From Thermanaeromonas toyohensis ToBE (lineage in GTDB: Bacteria; Bacillota; DSM-521; Neomoorellales; Neomoorellaceae): a stretch of 64,000 bases of DNA. The position numbers were made by a program, and so were the translations under genes. Under the pieces are notes generated by a model that was not told the origin of the DNA, did not search any database, and worked only from the letters and a program-made list of their open reading frames with translations. Below, piece by piece: positions 51,444 through 59,995 of the stretch; position 1 is the stretch's first letter, and every line of letters begins with the position of its first letter. The stretch spans positions 825,587 to 889,586 of the forward strand of contig NZ_LT838272.1 in assembly GCF_900176005.1 (NCBI RefSeq). Direction: 5' to 3'.

Positions 51444-52565
51444 ATGGAGCAGAGGATATCCAAAGGTTGGCTTTTAACTGACCACCCAGCCATCATCTTT
51501 GAAGATAACACAGTAGGCCGGCTAAAGAAACAAATTTGGGAGGCCTCAGAAGAAGAGATCGACGCTATCTTAAAGGAATATGAGATCCCTTCGGAACCCG
51601 AACTGGGCAAGCCCGGCACTTATATCCAGAACACTCCTAGGGCTAAAGTGATAGAAAAACGGAAGAAGAATGATATCGTGTTTGTACCTATAGGCTGTAC
51701 AGAAAACCACGGCCTTCACGCTAACAGCGGTTTAGATACCTTCATGGTAACCCAAATTTTGGAAGGCGTGCGCCGCTATACGGCCAAGCAAGGCCGGGAG
51801 GTAAGCCTAGCCTTCCCGCCCCTAAACTACGGCGGGCATCCCTACCATCATGTAGGTATGCCGGGCACCATCATTATGCCCAAGGAAGTGGTGGAGGAGA
51901 CCATTATCTATACTATGCTCGGGCTCTGGAATGATGGCTTTCGGAAAATAATCCTAGTAAACAACCACGGCCACCTGTGGATGTTAGAATCCGCTATCCA
52001 CGAGTTCATGAAGAGGTTCCAGTTACCAGGAATTTTCCAGGTGGTTGACTGGCACCGGGCTGTGCGGGAATTTTTCTTCCCTGTAGATCGGGAAGATAGC
52101 TTACAGACCCATTTCGTCCACGCTGATGAGGCGGAGACTTCCATAGCCCTCCTTCTGTTCCCAGGAATGATAGATATGAGCGTGGTGGAAGATGCTGAAG
52201 GGGAAAGCTTCTTGCCTGTAGGCCATTTCGATACGGCGGTGGACCCCTTCAGGCGCCCCCACCGGTGGTCAGAAGGGGAGGGCCATATGGCCATTGAACG
52301 GGCTGCCACTCCCCAGGGAGTAGTAGGTAAGCCCAGCCTGGCTTCTGCTAGAAAAGCCAAGCGGCCTGTGGCTGCTATCTTAAAGTATCTCACCTTGCTC
52401 CATGACCAGATCTTAGAGGCCTTCCCGCCTGGTACTGTACCGCCGGTAGAGAAGGTTACCTTAAGGACGGAAGAAGAGATGCGGCCCTTCTTAAAAGAAC
52501 CTTTAAGTGAAGGCTGGAAGTCAGTGTATGAACTACCCCTGATAGGGCCTTTCCATAAGCTGTAA
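51444..52565 (+). CDS. iolN: 3-dehydro-scyllo-inosose hydrolase (IolN-type, creatininase family)
   Basis: A 373-residue creatininase-family metal hydrolase. Conserved metal and catalytic segments: VFVPIGCTENHGLHANSGLD, FPPLNYGGHPYH, ILVNNHGHLWML and FVHADEAETSIALLLFPG. In the Thermotoga pathway IolN opens the ring of diketo-inositol to 5-keto-L-gluconate. The long N-terminal extension of about 75 residues before the metal site fits IolN rather than creatininase itself. ATG at 51444 with AGGAGG upstream. Confidence 0.82.
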   Translation: MEQRISKGWLLTDHPAIIFEDNTVGRLKKQIWEASEEEIDAILKEYEIPSEPELGKPGTYIQNTPRAKVIEKRKKNDIVFVPIGCTENHGLHANSGLDTFMVTQILEGVRRYTAKQGREVSLAFPPLNYGGHPYHHVGMPGTIIMPKEVVEETIIYTMLGLWNDGFRKIILVNNHGHLWMLESAIHEFMKRFQLPGIFQVVDWHRAVREFFFPVDREDSLQTHFVHADEAETSIALLLFPGMIDMSVVEDAEGESFLPVGHFDTAVDPFRRPHRWSEGEGHMAIERAATPQGVVGKPSLASARKAKRPVAAILKYLTLLHDQILEAFPPGTVPPVEKVTLRTEEEMRPFLKEPLSEGWKSVYELPLIGPFHKL

Positions 52566-52682
52566 GTGTGCTCAAAGGATAAGCGGTACCCGCTCCTTTA
52601 CCGCAGTAGAAATAGAACAAAGCTTCCTTTAAAGGAGCGGGTACGTAACCTTGCTAAGCAGTACAACTTAGGGGGAAAAACT

Positions 52683-53696
52683 ATGAGCAAGAAACTAAGG
52701 ATAGGTTTAATAGGTGCAGGCCGGATCGGGAGGGTGCATGCTGAAAATATACGCTTTAGTGTTCCTGAAGCGGAAGTGGTGGCCGTCGCCGATCTGTATA
52801 ATGATAAGATAAAGGATTGGGCCTTAAGCTTAGGGATTAAAAATGTATTTAGCGACAGCAGTAAAATTATGGAAGACGAAGATATCGATGCAGTCCTCAT
52901 CTGTTCTTCTACTGATACTCATTCTTCCTTGATAGTTGAGGCGGCCCGGGCGGGTAAACATATTTTCTGTGAAAAACCTATAGATTTTGACCTGACCAAG
53001 ATACGAGAGGCCCTTAAGGAGGTAGAAAAGGCCGGGGTTAAACTGCAGGTCGGGTTCCAGCGCCGCTTTGATCCGAGTTTCAGGAAGGCGTACGAACTTA
53101 TCGGGCAGGGTAAAATAGGGGATATTCACTTGATCAAAATTACCTCGCGGGATCCCCAGCCTCCCCCGCTGGACTATATAAAGGTATCCGGGGGGCTTTT
53201 CCTGGATATGACCATCCATGATTTCGACATGGCGAGGTATTTGTCTAGGAGCGAGGTCACGGAAGTTTACGCCTTAGGTGGTGTGCTGGTGGATGAAGCC
53301 ATTGGCGAAGCGGGCGATATAGATACCGCTATTGTCACTTTAAAATTCGCTAATGGTGCCTTGGGAGTGATAGATAACAGCCGCCGGTCTGTTTACGGGT
53401 ACGACCAGCGGGTAGAGGTCTTCGGGTCACAAGGATGTATTATGGTAGGCAACGATAAGCTAACACATACTGTACTAAGTACGGCCGAAGGATTTTTAAG
53501 CGACCGGCTCCAGCACTTTTTTATGGAAAGGTATAGGCAAGCGTATATAGAAGAAATAAAAGCCTTCGTCGAGAGCATCCTACAGGATAAAGAACCTCCC
53601 GTTACCGGGATAGATGGATTAGAACCGGTGCTTATTGGCCTCGCCGCTAAGAGGTCCTTGGTCGAAGGGAGGCCTGTACCTATAGAGCGTGTCTAG
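52683..53696 (+). CDS. iolG: myo-inositol 2-dehydrogenase (IolG-type, Gfo/Idh/MocA family)
   Basis: A 337-residue NAD-dependent dehydrogenase. The NAD motif is IGLIGAGRIGRVHAENI, the catalytic lysine motif is IFCEKPID, and GGLFLDMTIHDFDMARYL carries the family Asp/His pair. It oxidises myo-inositol to scyllo-inosose, the first step of the route. ATG 52683 is the true start; the frame is open further up, but GGGGGAAAAA supports this codon. Confidence 0.88.
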   Translation: MSKKLRIGLIGAGRIGRVHAENIRFSVPEAEVVAVADLYNDKIKDWALSLGIKNVFSDSSKIMEDEDIDAVLICSSTDTHSSLIVEAARAGKHIFCEKPIDFDLTKIREALKEVEKAGVKLQVGFQRRFDPSFRKAYELIGQGKIGDIHLIKITSRDPQPPPLDYIKVSGGLFLDMTIHDFDMARYLSRSEVTEVYALGGVLVDEAIGEAGDIDTAIVTLKFANGALGVIDNSRRSVYGYDQRVEVFGSQGCIMVGNDKLTHTVLSTAEGFLSDRLQHFFMERYRQAYIEEIKAFVESILQDKEPPVTGIDGLEPVLIGLAAKRSLVEGRPVPIERV

Positions 53697-53814
53697 ACCA
53701 CCCGCTACCTTAAAGCCCAGAAAAGCCAACTGAATACAGTCATGGCCAAACTTAAGCCCTAAAAAAGTGAAGCCTTGGATGTGCTAGGCTTCGGTTGATG
53801 GAGGTCCTTAAGAA

Positions 53815-54630
53815 ATGAAATTGAGTATATCTATAGTATGGGAAGCTAGCGATTCTGCCCCCTTCCTGCTAAGGGGGCCTTATATTACAAGCATCAAGAA
53901 AGCGGCTGCCTTGGGCTATGAGGCCGTAGAAATCCATGTCCGGGATCCCCGGGAACTTGATGTGGACCAAATTTTAAAGGCCTGCCGGGAAGAAGGGGTA
54001 GCCGTTTCTACCTTGGGAACAGGCCTGGGTTACGTAGTAGACAAACTTAGCCTTACCCATCCGGAGCCTAAAATAAGGGAACAAGCGGTAAACCGGCTCC
54101 TCCAGCATATAGAAGTGGCTTCTTACCTAGGGGCGGGAGTCATCATCGGTTCCCTTCGAGGGAGCATAACTGATAGACAAGAGGCAAAAAAGTACGAAAG
54201 GTACGCGGAGGAAGGTTTGGTCTTTTGCCTGGAGAGAGCTAAAAAGCTCGGGGTGACCCTTTTTCTTGAGGCTATTAACCGCTATGAGACCAATTTTATT
54301 AACACGGCCGCAGAAGCCTTAGGATTCCTCGCCAGGTTTGCCCCCGATTTATCTCCTTATTTTAAACTCCACCTGGATACCTTTCACATGAATATTGAGG
54401 AAGCCGATCCACTCCAAAGTATAAAAATGGCAGGGGAAAACTTAGGCCATATCCACTTTGCTGATAGCAACAGGCTTTACCCTGGCGGAGGGCATATCGA
54501 TTTTAAAAAGATAATTACTGCTTTAAAGGATATCGGGTATCAAGGTTATATCGCCTTGGAATGCCTACCCTGTCCTTCCCCAGAAGAGGCGGCAATAAGA
54601 GGATTACGATATGTCAGATCGCTTCTTTGA
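53815..54630 (+). CDS. iolO: 5-keto-L-gluconate epimerase (IolO-type)
   Basis: A 271-residue TIM-barrel sugar isomerase/epimerase of the AP endonuclease 2 fold. Metal-ligand regions are FLEAINRYETN (Glu), FKLHLDTFHMN (Asp, His), HIHFADSNR (His) and ALECLP (Glu). In the Thermotoga inositol pathway IolO converts 5-keto-L-gluconate to D-tagaturonate. No tagaturonate reductase or later enzyme is in view, so the route must be completed elsewhere. ATG at 53815 after GGAGGTCC. Confidence 0.82.
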   Translation: MKLSISIVWEASDSAPFLLRGPYITSIKKAAALGYEAVEIHVRDPRELDVDQILKACREEGVAVSTLGTGLGYVVDKLSLTHPEPKIREQAVNRLLQHIEVASYLGAGVIIGSLRGSITDRQEAKKYERYAEEGLVFCLERAKKLGVTLFLEAINRYETNFINTAAEALGFLARFAPDLSPYFKLHLDTFHMNIEEADPLQSIKMAGENLGHIHFADSNRLYPGGGHIDFKKIITALKDIGYQGYIALECLPCPSPEEAAIRGLRYVRSLL

Positions 54631-54666
54631 GGAACAAGATAAGTACGGCTGTTTTATATATGTTTC

Positions 54667-54701
54667 ATAAACAGTACAATGCATTTTAGATGAAACTTTT
54701 T
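54667..54701. promoter_or_regulatory. Possible enhancer site: GTTTCAT/ATGAAAC inverted repeat
   Basis: GTTTCAT and ATGAAAC lie about 20 bp apart, upstream of the sigma-54 promoter. Activators of sigma-54 bind such inverted repeats 60-150 bp upstream of the start site, so this is a plausible but unproven site. Confidence 0.4.
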
Positions 54702-54751
54702 CGCAACATAACTAAAATAAAAATATATGCTTATCATTTAAGTACAAGGCC

Positions 54752-54767
54752 TGGCATCATTTTTGCT
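54752..54767 (+). promoter_or_regulatory. Sigma-54 (-24/-12) promoter of the nicotinate cluster
   Basis: TGGCATCATTTTTGCT has GG and GC dinucleotides exactly 12 bp apart, with TGGCA and TTGC elements close to the consensus TGGCACG-N4-TTGC. Transcription would start near 54778, 70 bp before the MFS gene. It implies an enhancer-binding activator, which is not encoded in the window. Confidence 0.72.
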
Positions 54768-54848
54768 ATATAGTTAAGAGGAAGGAGGGAGAAAGGGTAA
54801 AAAATAAATTTTAAGTAAGGAAGACTTTTTAAAAGGAGGCGAAAAAGT

Positions 54849-56201
54849 TTGAGCGTAGCAGCGAGGTTAGAGAGGTTGCCTTTAAGTTCTTTTCATTACA
54901 AGTTACTTCTTATATGCGGTCTGGGCTGGCTATTTGATGCTATGGATGTTGGTCTTATATCTTTTGTTTTACCTGCAGTTGCCAAGTTTTGGAATCTGAC
55001 GGCCACCCAGATAGGTGCCCTGGGAAGCATCGGCATGGTAGGTTTAGGTTTGGGAGCCGTTATTGGCGGGACGCTAGGAGATATCTATGGCCGTAAGCGC
55101 GTTTTTACTATTACCTTGATAATTTATGGAATAGCCACCTTTTTATGCGGTTTATCTACCAGTTATGCTATGTTAATGTTTTGGCGGTTTATTGTGGGGC
55201 TAGGTTTAGGAGCCGAGATACCCGTTGCTTTCACCTTAGCTAGCGAGTTTTCTCCTGCTGGCCACCGGGGGCGCATGACCGTTTTACTGGAGAGCTTTTG
55301 GGCTTTTGGATGGCTTGCTGCAGCACTCATTGGATATTTAGTAGTTCCCCAGTGGGGATGGCGCGTGGCTTTCTATATAGGTAGCCTCCCTGCTCTTTAC
55401 TCGGCGGTATTGCGCCGTACGCTGCCCGAATCTCCTAGGTATTTAGAAAAAATAGGTAAAAGGGTAGAAGCAGAAGAAGTGGTAGCCCAAGTGGAAAGGG
55501 CGTGCGGCGTAGTCCCAGGGACAACTGAAGAGTATGTTCAAGTAAGTGCTGCCGCAGAGACAAGTGAGGCACCTAAAAAAGCTAGGTTCTCTGAGCTCTG
55601 GAGAGGTGGCTATGTGCGTCGTACCCTTTGCCTCTGGATACTCTGGTTTGGCATTAATATCGCTTACTATGGCATTGTGATTTGGCTACCCACCCTTATG
55701 GTAGGCAAGGGATTTGGGATTGTAAAGAGTTTTGAGTATGTGCTTATTATGTGTATAGCCCAGATCCCAGGCTACTTTAGCGCTGCCTATTTAGTTGATA
55801 AAATTGGAAGGAAACCTACCTTGACTGTCTACTTATTGTTAAGCGGTGTGGCAGCCTACATGTTCTCTTCCTCAACTACTGTAGGTCAGGTTATTGGATG
55901 GGGTTCGGCTATTTACTTCTTCAACCTAGGTGCCTGGGGTGTGCTGTACGCCTATACGCCTGAGATGTATCCCACCCACTTGAGGGCTACTGGTGCTGGC
56001 TGGGCTTCCTTCTGTGGCCGCATCGGTGCCATTATAGCACCGATGGCGGTAGGTAAAATTGTGGCTTCCCTAGGGCAACAAGCAGCTTATCCAGTAGTAT
56101 TCGCCTTGATCGGGGTTGTTTGTGTGCTCACCGCTTTGGCCATGCTGATTTTGGGTATCGAAACTAAGGGTAAGAGTTTAGAGGAGCTGGCGCGGGTATA
56201 A
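54849..56201 (+). CDS. MFS transporter, probable nicotinate uptake
   Basis: A 450-residue 12-helix major facilitator of the metabolite:proton symporter group. The loop 2-3 motif is GGTLGDIYGRKRVF, the sixth-helix-side motif is LPESPRYLEKIG, and the second half repeats LVDKIGRKPTLTV. The charged WLFDAMDVGLISF in helix 1 is typical of aromatic-acid and nicotinate carriers (NiaP/AAHS). It is the first gene after the sigma-54 promoter and precedes the nicotinate enzymes, which fixes the likely substrate. A TTG start at 54849 follows AAAGGAGGCG. Confidence 0.85.
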   Translation: MSVAARLERLPLSSFHYKLLLICGLGWLFDAMDVGLISFVLPAVAKFWNLTATQIGALGSIGMVGLGLGAVIGGTLGDIYGRKRVFTITLIIYGIATFLCGLSTSYAMLMFWRFIVGLGLGAEIPVAFTLASEFSPAGHRGRMTVLLESFWAFGWLAAALIGYLVVPQWGWRVAFYIGSLPALYSAVLRRTLPESPRYLEKIGKRVEAEEVVAQVERACGVVPGTTEEYVQVSAAAETSEAPKKARFSELWRGGYVRRTLCLWILWFGINIAYYGIVIWLPTLMVGKGFGIVKSFEYVLIMCIAQIPGYFSAAYLVDKIGRKPTLTVYLLLSGVAAYMFSSSTTVGQVIGWGSAIYFFNLGAWGVLYAYTPEMYPTHLRATGAGWASFCGRIGAIIAPMAVGKIVASLGQQAAYPVVFALIGVVCVLTALAMLILGIETKGKSLEELARV

Positions 56202-56214
56202 AAGTTGGGGGAAC

Positions 56215-56246
56215 GGGTGGGTAACATTCATATTTGTTACCCACCC
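56215..56246 (+). promoter_or_regulatory. Hairpin between transporter and ndhF
   Basis: GGGTGGGTAAC (56215-56225) pairs perfectly with GTTACCCACCC (56236-56246). It is not followed by T residues on the plus strand. It may lower read-through or protect the transporter mRNA. Confidence 0.55.
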
Positions 56247-56287
56247 TATCCTAAAAAAGAAAGCCTAAGAAGGAGATCGCTATAAAA

Positions 56288-57169
56288 ATGTTAGATTTTA
56301 AGTTTTATTACCAACCCCAGACTTTGGGTGAGGCGCTAGAACTTTTAGCAACTTTACCTGGTAAAGTCCGGCCTTTAGCTGGTGGTACTGATATTGTTCC
56401 AGCCTTACGGAGAGGTGAGCTGGAACTAGATGGCTTAGTGGATATATCTTGCCTTAAAGAGTTAAAGGGAATAGAAAAGGTAGGAGAAAGGGTCCGGATA
56501 GGAAGCCTAGTAACCTTTAGCGAATTGTCTTCTTCTCCCCTTATACGACAATATGCGCCTGTTTTATCTGAAGCAGCTTCTTCAGTGGGTTCGCCGCAAA
56601 TCCGAAATTTGGGGACGGTGGGGGGAAATATCGTTAATGCTTCGCCGGCGGCTGATTCGGTCCCTGCTCTAGTAGCTTTGGAAGCAGAAGCAAAGATTTG
56701 TTCTCAGCAAGGCGAGAGGTTTCTAAAAGTAGAAGAGATACTCTGTGGAGCAGGGAAGACCTGTCTAACCCCGGGCGAATTGATAGAAAGCATATTTTTC
56801 TCGTTACCACCACCCAATACCAAAAGTGGATTTTTAAAGTTAGGAAGGCGTAATGCTCTGGCTATTGCGCGCTTGAGCGTGGCAGCAGTTATTACTTTGG
56901 ACCCTTCTAAAAATAAAATTGCCCAAGCCAAAGTCGCTTTAGGCGCTGTAGCCCCTAATCCCTTTAGAAGCGAGGAAATAGAAAGATTATTGGTAGGGGC
57001 GGAAGTTTCTTCTAGCTTGATTGAGGAAGCAGCTGCTTTAGCCTCGCAAGTTGTAGAAAAGAGATTAGGTTCTAGGCCTACGGCTCCTTACAAGAAACAG
57101 GCGGTCAAAGGGGTTATAAGAGAGTTGCTCCAGAAACTTTTAAAACCTGTGGAGGTTAAAGCTTCATGA
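56288..57169 (+). CDS. ndhF: Nicotinate dehydrogenase FAD subunit (NdhF)
   Basis: A 293-residue FAD-binding subunit of the xanthine dehydrogenase family (CoxM/XdhB type). FAD motifs are RPLAGGTDIVPALRRGE near residue 30 and SVGSPQIRNLGTVGGNIVNA near residue 100. Length is close to E. barkeri NdhF. It takes electrons from the 2Fe-2S subunit and passes them to NADP. It overlaps ndhS by 4 nt. Confidence 0.88.
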   Translation: MLDFKFYYQPQTLGEALELLATLPGKVRPLAGGTDIVPALRRGELELDGLVDISCLKELKGIEKVGERVRIGSLVTFSELSSSPLIRQYAPVLSEAASSVGSPQIRNLGTVGGNIVNASPAADSVPALVALEAEAKICSQQGERFLKVEEILCGAGKTCLTPGELIESIFFSLPPPNTKSGFLKLGRRNALAIARLSVAAVITLDPSKNKIAQAKVALGAVAPNPFRSEEIERLLVGAEVSSSLIEEAAALASQVVEKRLGSRPTAPYKKQAVKGVIRELLQKLLKPVEVKAS

Positions 57170-57672
57170 ATACTTCTCTAAACACATTCCGCCTAGAGAT
57201 GAAGGTTAATGGACAGCTTGTTTCTTTAGATATACCGCCTACTTTACGGCTTATCGATGTACTGCGCGATGAACTCCGGCTTACAGGTACTAAAGAAGGT
57301 TGCGGCGAAGGGGAATGCGGTGCCTGTAGTGTTTTGTTGGATGGGAAATTGGTAAATTCCTGTTTGATACTGGCGCCTCAAGCTCATGGTAAAGAAGTTA
57401 TTACTATTGAAGGTTTAGCTGCCCAGGGAGAACTTCATATTTTACAGAAATCCTTTGCCGAGGCAGGAGCGATCCAGTGCGGCTTTTGTACCCCAGGTAT
57501 GATATTAGCGGCTAAGGCGCTTTTAGATAGTAATCCCTGCCCTACGCGGGAGGAGATAGCTTTAGCTATTTCTGGAAATCTTTGCCGGTGTACAGGGTAT
57601 GTGAAAATTATAGAGGCTATTGAACTAGCTGCCCGTAGGCTTAGAGAAGAAAAAGTACAGGAAGCTTGTTAA
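57166..57672 (+). CDS. ndhS: Nicotinate dehydrogenase 2Fe-2S subunit (NdhS)
   Basis: A 168-residue protein with both 2Fe-2S sites of this family. The plant-ferredoxin site is GCGEGECGACSVLLDG plus NSCLIL, and the second site is CGFCTPGMILAAKALL with GNLCRCTGYVKI. It relays electrons between the molybdenum centre (NdhLM) and NdhF. Confidence 0.92.
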   Translation: MNTSLNTFRLEMKVNGQLVSLDIPPTLRLIDVLRDELRLTGTKEGCGEGECGACSVLLDGKLVNSCLILAPQAHGKEVITIEGLAAQGELHILQKSFAEAGAIQCGFCTPGMILAAKALLDSNPCPTREEIALAISGNLCRCTGYVKIIEAIELAARRLREEKVQEAC

Positions 57673-57703
57673 AGTAAACAGGGTTTTATGGAGGGGAGAA
57701 TCT

Positions 57704-58990
57704 TTGCCTTCGGTTATTGGGCAACGAGTCACACGTGTAGATGCTTATAGTAAGGCCTTAGGCCAGGCGATTTATGCTGGAGATAAGTATTTACCAGGCA
57801 TGCTATGGCTAAAAGTAGCAAGAAGCAATGTGCCTCATGCGCTGATAAAACGGATAGACACCCAAGCAGCTTATGAGGTACCAGGGGTAGTAGCAGTTTT
57901 TACCGCCAAGGATATTCCTGGCATTAACCAAGTAGGAATTATTGTTAAAGATGAGTGCGTTCTAGCTCACGATAAAGTGCGTCAGATTGGGGATCCTATA
58001 GCATTAATCGTGGCTGAAAACGAAAAAGCTGCTCGAAAAGCGGCTGAATTAGTAAAGGTAGAGTATGAAGAACTACCCCCAGTATTTGATCCCCTGGAGG
58101 CTATGCGCGAAGGGGCCCCAAAGATCCACGAAAAAGGCAATGTCTTAACTGTTACGCGGATAAAAAGAGGAGATATAGATAAAGCCTTAAAAGAGGCAGA
58201 TATAGTAATAACAAGGACGTATAAAACACCTATGCTAGAACATTGTTATATCGAGCCAGAAGCAGGGGTCGGTTGGATAGAGGGAGACACAATAGTAGTG
58301 ATGGTTTCCACTCAAAACCCTCACTATGACCGGAAAGAAATAGCCAGGGTGCTAGGTCTACCTTTGAATAAAGTAAGGGTGATTCAAGCTTATACAGGAG
58401 GAGGATTTGGAGGAAAGCTGGACGTTTCTGTACAGTGCTATCTAGGGCTTGCCCTTTATAAGCTTAAGAAGCCTGTAAAAATGGTATACGACCGGCAAGA
58501 GTCCTTTATAGCTACTCCTAAGAGACATCCTTTTATCATGCATTATACTACAGCGGCAGATAGGACAGGAAAACTACTAGGGGTTCGGATACAAATAATC
58601 GGGGATACAGGGGCTTATGCTTCATATGGGCCCGCTACTTTAAAGAGAGCTGCTGTTCATGCTACAGGACCCTATGAGGTACCTAATGTAGATATTGAAG
58701 CCTATTGTGTATATACCAATAATCCTAAAGCTGGAGCCATGCGGGGATTCGGTGTCCCTCAAATTGCCTTTGCCCATGAATCGCAAATGGATATTTTAGC
58801 CAGGGAACTAGGTTTAAGCCCTTTAGAGATCAGATTGCGCAATGCCTTTAAGGTAGGTTCAATTACAGCTACAGGACAGGAATTAAAAGGAAGTGTAGGT
58901 ATAAAAGAAACCCTTCTTAAAGCTTGGGAAAAGGCCAAAGAAGTTATGCCAGAGGGGAAGGTAGGGACATGGCTAAAAAGCGAGGCATAG
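57704..58990 (+). CDS. ndhL: Nicotinate dehydrogenase large molybdopterin subunit (NdhL)
   Basis: A 428-residue protein equal to the N-terminal part of a xanthine-dehydrogenase-type molybdenum subunit. Motifs: QAIYAGDKYLPGMLW, TYKTPMLEHCYIEPEAGVGW, YTGGGFGGKLD (cofactor loop) and AGAMRGFGVPQIAFAHE. The chain ends at TAG 58988 where other family members continue. The rest is in the next gene, exactly as in E. barkeri, whose enzyme has separate L and M subunits and an extra labile selenium. Hydroxylation of nicotinate at C6 is the predicted reaction. TTG start at 57704 with GGAGGGGAG upstream. Confidence 0.87.
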   Translation: MPSVIGQRVTRVDAYSKALGQAIYAGDKYLPGMLWLKVARSNVPHALIKRIDTQAAYEVPGVVAVFTAKDIPGINQVGIIVKDECVLAHDKVRQIGDPIALIVAENEKAARKAAELVKVEYEELPPVFDPLEAMREGAPKIHEKGNVLTVTRIKRGDIDKALKEADIVITRTYKTPMLEHCYIEPEAGVGWIEGDTIVVMVSTQNPHYDRKEIARVLGLPLNKVRVIQAYTGGGFGGKLDVSVQCYLGLALYKLKKPVKMVYDRQESFIATPKRHPFIMHYTTAADRTGKLLGVRIQIIGDTGAYASYGPATLKRAAVHATGPYEVPNVDIEAYCVYTNNPKAGAMRGFGVPQIAFAHESQMDILARELGLSPLEIRLRNAFKVGSITATGQELKGSVGIKETLLKAWEKAKEVMPEGKVGTWLKSEA

Positions 58991-59958
58991 GGATGGCCTG
59001 CATGTGGTACGGGATAGGCAACACGGGGATGCCTAATCCTGCCTCAGCCTTTGTTGAGCTTTTAGACGATGGAAGCGCCATAGTGTTAACAGGTTGTGCC
59101 GATATCGGCCAGGGTTCAAGTACTATATTGGCTCAAATTGCAGCCGAAGCTTTAGGAATTAGCTATGAAGATATTGTAGTAGTTAGCGCAGATACTGGGG
59201 TTACGCCTGAAGCGGGCGCTACCTCCGCTTCTCGCCAGACTTATATTTCTGGTAACGCTGTTCTTGCTGCCAGCTTAGAGGCTAAGCGGAATGTGCTTAT
59301 GGCGGCGGCAGAGATGCTCGGAAATGTGCCTATATCTGATCTTTCCATAGAAAAAGGAAAGATAATTTTAGAAGGGGAAGAAACCCATCTTACTCTAAAA
59401 GAAGTGGTTGGATATTGCCGAAGCCGGGGGATATTGACTTTAGGTCATGGCTGGTTTAACCCGGAGACTACTGCTATGGATCCCGTTACAGGCGAAGGAG
59501 TCCCGTATGCTACCTATGCCTTCGCTACCCACATTGTAGAGGTAGAAGTGGATACGGAAACAGGTAAAGTGGAAGTTAAGCGCATTGTAGCAGCGCATGA
59601 TGTGGGTAAAGCTATGAATCCTGCGGCAGTAGAAGGACAAATAGAAGGCGGGTGCGTAATGGGGATCGGTTATGCCTTAATGGAAGAAGTAAAGCTTAAA
59701 GAGGGTAGAATCCTTAATCCTTCTTTAGCTGAATATTTTATCCCTACTGCTTTAGATATACCCCAGATTTATCCCATAATCGTGGAGGACCCAGAGACTA
59801 CCGGGCCTTTTGGGGCTAAAGGAGTAGGAGAACCTGCGCTGATACCTACAGCACCAGCCATCGCTAATGCGCTGGCTGATGCCTTGGATATTAGATTTTA
59901 CGAGTTACCTATAACTTTAGAGAAAATAGTAGAAGCGTATCATTATCAAAAACCTTAA
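58969..59958 (+). CDS. ndhM: Nicotinate dehydrogenase medium molybdopterin subunit (NdhM)
   Basis: A 329-residue C-terminal part of the molybdenum subunit: KRGIGMACMWYGIGNTG, VLTGCADIGQGSSTILAQ (cofactor loop), ADTGVTPEAGATSASRQTY and FGAKGVGEPALIPTAPAIAN with the catalytic glutamate. The ATG at 58969, in the -1 frame relative to ndhL and overlapping it by 22 nt, has GGGGAAGGTAGGG upstream. The size matches the E. barkeri M subunit. A natural split is therefore more likely than a sequencing frameshift. Confidence 0.87.
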   Translation: MAKKRGIGMACMWYGIGNTGMPNPASAFVELLDDGSAIVLTGCADIGQGSSTILAQIAAEALGISYEDIVVVSADTGVTPEAGATSASRQTYISGNAVLAASLEAKRNVLMAAAEMLGNVPISDLSIEKGKIILEGEETHLTLKEVVGYCRSRGILTLGHGWFNPETTAMDPVTGEGVPYATYAFATHIVEVEVDTETGKVEVKRIVAAHDVGKAMNPAAVEGQIEGGCVMGIGYALMEEVKLKEGRILNPSLAEYFIPTALDIPQIYPIIVEDPETTGPFGAKGVGEPALIPTAPAIANALADALDIRFYELPITLEKIVEAYHYQKP

Positions 59959-59995
59959 GTTCTTTTCCTAGAGTTTTGCGCGGGAGGGGTTCAAA

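Noticed and set aside
58924-58968. Earlier start for NdhM
   Set aside because: The residues before 58969 overlap ndhL in another frame and do not match the family; ATG 58969 has its own Shine-Dalgarno.
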